Source: Undaria pinnatifida (lineage: Eukaryota > Sar > Phaeophyceae > Laminariales > Alariaceae). Taken from it: a stretch of 64,000 nucleotides of DNA. A program made the position numbers and the translations under genes. Under the pieces are notes generated by a model. The model did not search any database. It saw only the letters and a program-made list of their open reading frames with translations, and was not told the DNA's origin. The stretch spans positions 12,477,501 through 12,541,500 of the forward strand of contig JABAKD010000001.1 in NCBI GenBank assembly GCA_012845835.1, read 5' to 3'. Positions 57,639 through 64,000 of this stretch are shown here, in pieces (the first letter of the stretch is position 1; every line of letters begins with the position of its first letter).

Positions 57639-58139
57639 AATATATCGGTACACACGATCAACTCAACGAAGAACGCGTTCTAACCACACGAGACCAAACC
57701 ACGTCAAAACCACACTATACCACATTTCCCAGGGCTGAGCGCTGGTAGCTCCAGCCGGGTATGTACTGCCTGCGTCACATACCAGGACACTCGTGGTCGC
57801 GGAAAAGACGCGACCCCTGCCTCAACCCCGGCTGGTGAGGGGGTCCCCCCGCCGGAGGTGCCGGAGGGTCCCGCTGAAGGCGCCGTGCCGGTGACACGTT
57901 TGTGCGCGTTTTGGCTTTACTGAGGCTAACACACATCGTGTTGGGGCTATATTTCAAATGAAACTTAGTGGTAGATCGACAAACTGTTAGAGTATGGCCA
58001 GGTGTGTGCGGAAATACGGCACATTGCAGCACGCAGCCTAGATAGATACCGAAAAGGTGGAGGGCATGCATTAAAAACAAGGTTGACGTGCAAAAACTGA
58101 ATCGTTCGAGCAATTTGTGAAGTCGCAGACTCAGAGACG
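57639..58139. other. No gene recognised
   Basis: It contains a GC-rich stretch at 57820-57890 (GGGGGTCCCCCC...GCCGGAGG) with local self-complementarity. There is no frame of interest on the plus strand. Confidence 0.4.
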
Positions 58140-58440
58140 TGAACGTTCACGTACTGGTACACATCCGTTTGTTTTCGAATATTGCGACGTATGTAGGAGT
58201 ATGGACCTGGCACATCGTAGGGTGACCCCGGATTGCACGTTGTATAGTTTTCTGGGGTAGGCATGAATTGCGTCAGATATGATGTATTCGTGTACCAGCT
58301 ATGTATTTTTCTTTGTTTTTTTCCGTGGGGTATTCTTCCACTCTAGAGTGACTGGGGCCTGTCCTGTAACCACGGACTTGATTATCGAGTAAGTGTGAGA
58401 ACAACAACATCAACAACAACAACAACATTGTTCCAAACAT
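58140..58440 (-). pseudogene. Dispersed family B, copy 4 (best preserved)
   Basis: The complement strand reads LLDNQVRGYRTGPSHSRVEE then YPTEKNKEKYIAGTRIHHI and a stop. About ten bases on, in another register, comes MPTPENY, PGSPYDVPGPYSYIRR and onwards. These match copy 3 at 36425-36710 over about 200 bases, with conserved peptide frame. The start-like ATG of the second peptide is preserved in both. Whether the two peptides were one protein joined by splicing, or two, cannot be decided from two broken copies. Confidence 0.5.
58398..58431. repeat. AAC/CAA trinucleotide microsatellite
   Basis: This is a run of AAC triplets with one ATC interruption, within family B copy 4. A shorter CAACAACAACA-type tract is at the same place in copy 3, so the microsatellite may belong to the family. 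Confidence 0.85.
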
Positions 58441-61399
58441 GACATGAAGCTTACTCAGACTCTCCGCCGAAATAAAAATAATGAAACGTAAATCCCGGGT
58501 TATCGAGCTAATGTTAAAAGTTCCTTGAGCTTTCCTATCTCTAGCTGTTCTGCGTGCCATGTCTGCTCTTATGAATTGGATATTGACGGGTGTTCATTGT
58601 TTGATGAGGCGTTTTTGTAGGACGTACGTAAATCGTCAAAGTACTGGCACTCTGGAATCCCCCCTCAGCTGGTGCGGTTGTGCTGCAAATGCAGTACTCC
58701 TGGCAATGCATACTGGACCAGGGTCCAGTCCTAACACTACCGCAACAACCCCGTGCTACAAAATACAGGTAGGATATCATCGGCAAACACTATACCCACT
58801 TAATCCTGACCACTTAAAGCGGCGGGCAGAATGGCACACCCCCTTGGGCCACTCACGTCATTCTTCGTTTGTTTCACAAAACCCAAACCCCTTCTCTGCC
58901 GGCCATGACCCACTGCTTAGCGTTCTAGCGCTAAATTGCTACGAGGAGGTCAAAAATTAAACTTCTACCGGTACTCTTAAAGAAGGACATGTTAAAGTTC
59001 AAAAATTTTTCCTTCGACGTCCCCGTGCTCATTCTCGTGTCCCTTCCCGTTCAACGTGTTGTGGATTAATCTTTATCGCACATATCGGAGTCTTGGCATA
59101 CAGCGGTCAGCGTTCAGTCCACCCCACATCACGGCTTTGGTAATGTTCAGAATATCACGGATCGGGGTCATGGCGCAGGGGTCTGCTCTATATCGACCAA
59201 CCAAATTATTGAATTTAATTTTTGCTCAGGCATCGATAACTTCGCACATATCTGAGTCTGAAAACCGCTGTGCGACAAAAAATCTGAGAACGAAATAATG
59301 AAACGCAGACGACGTCACAGTGTGTGAATCCCGACTCTTATGGTATTCCAATACATGTGGAAATTCGGAGATTCACACGACCTTAGAGGCTGGGGAATGA
59401 AGAGACTGGTTGGTTCCTTCAGAGGCCATAGTAGCTCAGACGGGCTATCGGTCACCAAGAGCAATGTTTGAAACGGTGGTCCTTCTTATGATGCATGCCT
59501 TCGTTTTTCGTTCGTGTCGAACAAAGTTACCTAATAGGGATACTCCTGTATTGTCCATTGTCGAGATGCTTGACGGTGATACCACCCTGGTCGTTTCTTT
59601 GACGGGATTCATTACGATACTGATGATCACGAAAGTTATACCACCCATCACCGATGTCTCTCCACCACAGCAATCATCCCGGTTAGACAGGGCGTGTGAG
59701 TTCTTGTGTTTAAATGTGCGTTTGGGAGCATTTCCACATACATAGAATTGGCATGGTATATATGGCCGGGATGATCTTAGTGCAGATGGAAGTAAAATTA
59801 ATCGTTGAGCTTGCGTCCCCGACCCGAAGATCACCTCCTATAAACCTGAATAGACGCGCTCAACTCCACATTACGTTTATCTGCAGCGGTATATATACGG
59901 CGTTAGGTACGGCGGGTAACGCCGATTTGACCTGTTTTAGAGCTGAAACGAGTACTGCACTTGTCCCAGGTGATCTTCCCTTAAATATTTCGGTGTAGCT
60001 TTCTAAACGCTTGCCGAGGTTTCAGATCTATCACGGGATGGTCTCTTTGAGCGCCATGGGGCGGAAAAGCCACAAGGACCATTGTTCTTAAAATGTGTGT
60101 TCCTTGCTGCTTTACAGCGATGTGTTACATGCTACGGTACATGGCGTACGTTGTGGCTAAAATAGTTTGTCAATGAACCGCCTCCTCAACCCAAAATAGT
60201 GGGCATATCATCCTTGTTTTGCCATGAGATGGTTTTATAAACCTCGGAAATGAGATTTTCCATTGGGTTGAGCTTGATCGCTTCTAAAATATCAGTAATG
60301 TTGGGCGGGGTATAAACCCTCATGTCGAGAGCCTCGGAAATATTGGGGTGAGTCACGTCCGTAGCAGGTGCATATTGAAATTTACTGATAGTACCTTCGT
60401 AGTCGACTCGGTTGGTGTCCCCGTTTTTTTTGCACCTACTAGGTAGGGGAAATTTCTAGAGGTGCAACCTTTCGGGTTCGGAGAAATAGCGCAAATGTAG
60501 ATTTTATGACGCTTCAAATGTTAGCTATCTTACATCAATCCGAGCTGTAGTTATTGGGCTAGATATCTTACTTGAGGACACGTATCGTCTACAATAATTT
60601 CAATACAACAGTTGTTGTTTTTCGAATTCCGACTTTGTATTCAGGACGACGTTGTAATTGGCATATTCATTATGAGAAGGCCGGCAGAGTATGTTCTTTC
60701 CTCTCATACCCCCCCCCCCCCCACTCACCGTCAACCAGTACAACGGCAACAACAGCGACAACATCGCTGCGGGACATCTAAGCTATTTTTTCGCCATCAC
60801 TCGCAACTGACATTTAGCTTACCTGGCTAGATCGTGCTCGTTTCCAGGTATCGAACCGAAGCAATCCTTCCTGTTAGGATAAACAACGCAAAATAAATAC
60901 GACAATTCCATCACATACACGACTGGTAGATGAACAGACGAATCTGTACAAATATTTTGTATGGTCTACGTACTTGTTTTTTAGATACCTCGGCGTGGCC
61001 TGCCCCGACGTCGGGATGGACCAGGGTCGGTCAGGACCTACGAAGGTCCGCCGGTGGTCATACGAGCGTCAACCTCTATAGAGAGGAACACTGCGCAGCT
61101 TGGTAGGTGAACTATCGTCTGCGTGGGGTACTGGTGATGAAATTCGTTGTTGTCAACCGGACGTGCCGAGTGAATTTTGCCCCAACAGCAGATAGAAGAG
61201 GAACATCCTCGGCAGAGGGCGTAATGGGTGATGTTTAGAGAGAGGAGAGGCTGGGCATTGCGTGTGTGTAGTCGAACATCTCGACAGTAAGGATGAGAGT
61301 GTCGGGGTTGGGATGGGTTGGGGTTGGCTGGGACGGCGGAACCCAGCCATTGGAAATGAAGGCATGCACCGGGCTAGGCAACAGGAAGTCTAAACCGTG
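58441..61399. other. No gene recognised
   Basis: Frames up to 133 codons occur without domains. A run of 14 C lies near 60708-60721. G-rich sequence at 61200-61350 leads into the LINE and could be part of its 5' region. Confidence 0.4.
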
Positions 61400-61425
61400 A
61401 AAACCCAACTCGAAAATGATAAGAG

Positions 61426-61896
61426 ATGGAGGGGTCGGACGAAGACAGGTTGGCAGGGTTTGCGACATGCGAGGCGCGAGCGAGACAGAAGGAGGCATGT
61501 GTGGCGGTAGACACCTGCAACGTACGCACCCTGGCTGTGACAGGAAGGAACGGGTATGGGCACACCGACTGGGTGCTGGCAAAGGCCCGACAAGGAGGCA
61601 TGTGTGGCGGGGAACACCTGCAACGTATGCACTCTGTCTGTGAGAGGAAGGAACGGGTATGGGCACACCGACTGGGTGCTGGCAAAGGCCCGACAAGTTG
61701 GGTGTGACTTCGTCGGCCTGAAGAGGACAAGGAGAGCTAGGTTTCTGCAGCAGGATATGTGATATTTCTGCTCCGGCCAGGAAGGAACGGAAAGCTGTAT
61801 GGAGTTGGCTTGGCTGTTAGGGAACCGATTTGCCGTACGTCCGTATATACTCACCAGTTGATTGACGAACGACTTATCATCATGCGTTTTGAGTAG
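61426..61896 (+). pseudogene. LINE endonuclease, N-terminal half, with frameshifts
   Basis: The conserved NVRTL opening and the GLQETR-like region (here GLKRTRR, at about 61702-61740) are in different frames because a 103-bp internal duplication separates them. A further frame change precedes GYVIF...MRFE, which ends in TAG at 61894-61896. Family knowledge: APE-type endonucleases nick target DNA to prime reverse transcription. The Glu of the ETR motif is not present here. Confidence 0.7.
61491..61698. repeat. 103-bp tandem duplication inside the LINE
   Basis: GGAGGCATGTGTGGCGG starts at 61491 and again at 61594, and both copies continue through ACCTGCAACGTA and GGAAGGAACGGGTATGGGCA to GGCCCGACAA. 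The unit is not a multiple of three, so it throws the endonuclease out of frame. Confidence 0.85.
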
Positions 61897-62399
61897 ACGG
61901 GTGACAAGGTTCCTTTAACATCCTTTGGTATAGTGCGTATATCAGAAGTAATCGCTCAAACCATTTTGTTTTCCAAAACAGTTGGTCCCAAGCGTTTCCG
62001 GGGGGCTATAGAAACCTTGATGTAGATAGTGTAAACCAGGGGGGGGTATATATCGTACAGCGTTTCAATGAGTGGTTTGAGTAATCAAGGATTTCACGGG
62101 GAGGGGGGGGTTAGAGTATTTTAGGAGGATGGCTTCTGTATTGCCCTTGATGGAGTCCCTATACCACCCTTGTTGCAATGTCACACGTTATACGGACCAT
62201 ACAATATTGATCGCCTTCGATGTATAACTACGTCATCCGTGATAGATCACCTATATCACCAATGGTGAGCTTCCTATGTCATAAATTATCAGTCAAGACA
62301 TGTTCCATAATAACTTGTCCCTAAAGGTTCAGGCGGGCTATATCACCGTTTCTTTATATAGTCATTGGCTATGCCACAACAGACGAGCCAACTCTAACA

Positions 62400-62880
62400 C
62401 ACAGCTGAAAGAGGAAAATTGGGAGAAATGGAGGCATATGGTCGAACGGACATTCCAACTAAGGAATGCCTGTTCGTACAAAAAAAGAAAACGTGCGGAC
62501 TACAAAAAGATGGGGAGGTATGATGACGACAAGGTGCTTGGAGCGTGCAGATTTGATGAGCTCAACACCACCGGCGAATGCCTGCTGATGTTTGCCAAAT
62601 ACTACAAGCTCGCTCTCGCGAACACGTTTTGTAGCACATGCAAGGGTGGAGTTTCTTATACGCTCGATGGCTTCAGCAGCCGCAATGGCCATAAACGGAT
62701 TGACTGCATCCTTACCGGACAAGCACACCGATGTCACCTGTATGATTAAAGGTGAACCCCCAGCCTCTACCCCCAGCCAATACAAACTCAGACCATAACA
62801 TCGTAGACACGATCGTTTGCCTCAGCGGTCGTTTCGCACCCAACAACCACGTGCGAACCAAAAGCCAAATCCGGCTGTTC
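62400..62880 (+). pseudogene. LINE endonuclease, C-terminal half
   Basis: The first frame carries YDDDKVLGACRFDELN, the KLALANTFCSTCKGGVSYT block and HKRIDCILTGQAHR, and stops after HLYD. The next frame carries VNPQPLPPANTNSDHNIV. The SDHN motif, which holds the catalytic Asp-His pair of this endonuclease fold, lies at 62788-62799. The frame ends in TAA after IRLFDRQ. Confidence 0.7.
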
Positions 62881-63379
62881 GATCGGCAATAATTTCGATC
62901 CAACGGAGATTGCAGAGAGCGAGTAGTTGAGCATTCTCTCCAAGGTTTCTTTCCCAACTCTCCCAGCCCAAAAACATCTCCGAAGTTGCCGAATCAAAGT
63001 CGTTGTTGACGCAGTACCGAAGAGGGTGCCACCCCCACCATACCGCACACATAAACTCCGTTGGTGCGAGTCCTCAAAAACTGCAGCCGCCTTAAAAGTA
63101 GCATGGGATGTAAGGGTGGATGCACGATGATCCATGCGAATTAGGATGGACCAACCGTGTGGAACAAGAGGAGGACGGCATGCGCGAACATGCGAGGGGT
63201 GATTGACGCAGGGTTACATGTTTATGTCGAAGAGTACATTCCTGAAACGGAACTGATTTTCGCTGACAACGACCAACGGGGTTTGTAAAAACACCAAAAT
63301 GGGGCGGTTGGGTTGGGCGGCCCAAAGGCGAGAAGCGAACAGTTCATCATGAACGAGAGAAAGGCACGCTGCTAAAGGA

Positions 63380-64000
63380 CAAGGTGCGCCTTCTTGAACG
63401 ATGGGCGGGGTATTCTCGGTTACCTGTTTTTGTTGCGAAATGTCCTAAACTTGATACAGCCATAAGCGACCTACTCTCACAAGGGCCGTCAGCACAATCC
63501 GTTGGAGATTAAATGACCATCGATAAAATGACGGCCGTAATACGGGGTATGCCAACCTGAAAAGCAGTGGGACCAGGCTACCTGCCGTCCGAGCGGATGA
63601 AAATTGATCACCCCAAATTTTTCCGCTACTTCCACAACCTACTTGCCAATGCGTGTAGAACGGGAAACGTCCCCCAGCGTTGGAAAGATGCAACCATGAA
63701 GGTCCTTCTAAAAAAGGAATGATCGATTTGGCTGCAACAACTACCGAGGACTTCCGTTGACCATTCAGGAAGAGTCCCATTAACAGTTTTCGCGTCCCGC
63801 TTCAGCAACTACTCTGAGACCGAAGAGATACTTCCCGAAGATCAGTGCGGCTTTTTCCCCCCGTGATCAACTGTGGGTCTGCCGTTCGTCGTGCACCGAC
63901 TGCGACAACTCGAACCAGCTGGCGGGATCCCTCAGTACATGTGCGTCATCCCTCTCCAGAAATCATATGACCTCGTCGACCGAGAGCTGCTTTGGGCGAT
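63380..64000 (+). pseudogene. LINE reverse transcriptase, N-terminal part, inactive
   Basis: The linker to the RT (VRLLERWAGYSRLPV...) and RT motifs 0 to A are recognisable: KAVGPGYLPSERMK, WKDATMKVLLKK, NYRGLPL, ILPEDQCGFF, STVGLPFVVHRLRQL, then CVIPLQKSYDLVDRELLW at the right edge. Stops interrupt (for example TGA after CGFFPP), and registers shift around NYRGLPL. In motif A the usual catalytic Asp in F-x-D-L is Pro (codon 63951-63953). Motifs B onward lie beyond the window. Confidence 0.8.

Larger units (their letters stand above)
61400..64000 (+). mobile_element. Degenerate non-LTR retrotransposon (LINE) with endonuclease and reverse transcriptase, truncated by window edge
   Basis: Three blocks in element order share one strand. 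61426-61896 is the N-terminal part of an APE-type endonuclease (TCNVRTLAVTGRNGYGHTD, KARQ-x-GCDFVGLK-x-TRR, GKLYGVGLAVREPICR, YTHQLIDERL). 62400-62880 is its C-terminal part (VLGACRFDELN, KLALANTF, GHKRIDCILTGQAHR, SDHNIV, GRFAPN). 63380-64000 is the start of a reverse transcriptase (VGPGYLP, VPQRWKDATMKVLLKK, NYRGLPL, ILPEDQCGF, LQKSYDLVDRELLW). The frame changes repeatedly and stops occur within each block, and about 400 bases between the endonuclease halves have no match. The element cannot move autonomously. It is probably one of many copies in the genome. Confidence 0.85.

Noticed and set aside
1-64000. CRISPR arrays, bacterial operons or integrated large DNA virus
   Set aside because: No regularly spaced identical repeats with unique spacers, no dense prokaryote-like gene runs and no recognisable viral core genes were seen.

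Overview
The window looks like gene-poor nuclear DNA of a eukaryote. No operons, Shine-Dalgarno sites or bacterial gene packing are visible. The two convincing genes have GT-AG introns of roughly 0.4 to 1.2 kb. The rest is decayed transposons, low-copy dispersed repeats, minisatellites and long C or G tracts. A stramenopile, perhaps a brown alga, would fit the intron sizes, the low gene density and the style of the LINE-type retroelement. That assignment is inference and no marker gene confirms it.

The main content is a pair of paralogous genes about 30 kb apart on the + strand, at about 18.8-21.9 kb and 49.4-53.1 kb. Each has a large exon of diverged ~55-residue repeats rich in Asn, Ser and Thr (about 7 units in the first gene, 11 in the second). 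That exon ends inside a WW domain, which an intron splits at the same codon in both genes. A 204-base last exon finishes the WW domain, adds a Pro-rich linker and ends in a second WW-like fold whose ligand-binding Trp is Val or Ile. I do not recognise this arrangement as a named family, and it is the best candidate for something undescribed. A conserved 5' block in both loci suggests a short first exon.

By region: 1-18.7 kb holds an AGTCGAAAA-rich foldback element (1.1-1.9 kb), a possible tRNA-derived SINE (7.2 kb), a decayed exon (10.6-10.9 kb), a 3-kb C-rich repeat array (13.9-17.0 kb) and a small terminal-inverted-repeat element (17.2-17.5 kb). The stretch 21.9-49.2 kb has no confident gene. 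It carries scattered copies of several dispersed families, some conserved at protein level but broken by stops, together with tandem duplications at 31.5, 32.1, 37.3, 38.8 and 43.6 kb. The stretch 53.1-61.1 kb has an in-frame 264-base tandem duplication (57.1-57.6 kb) and another dispersed-repeat copy (58.1-58.4 kb). From about 61.4 kb to the right edge lies a dead LINE with endonuclease and reverse-transcriptase remnants that runs out of the window.

The two WW genes are the only loci that I would call intact. Everything else reads as relics, repeats or unassigned DNA. Repeat boundaries were read by eye and are approximate.
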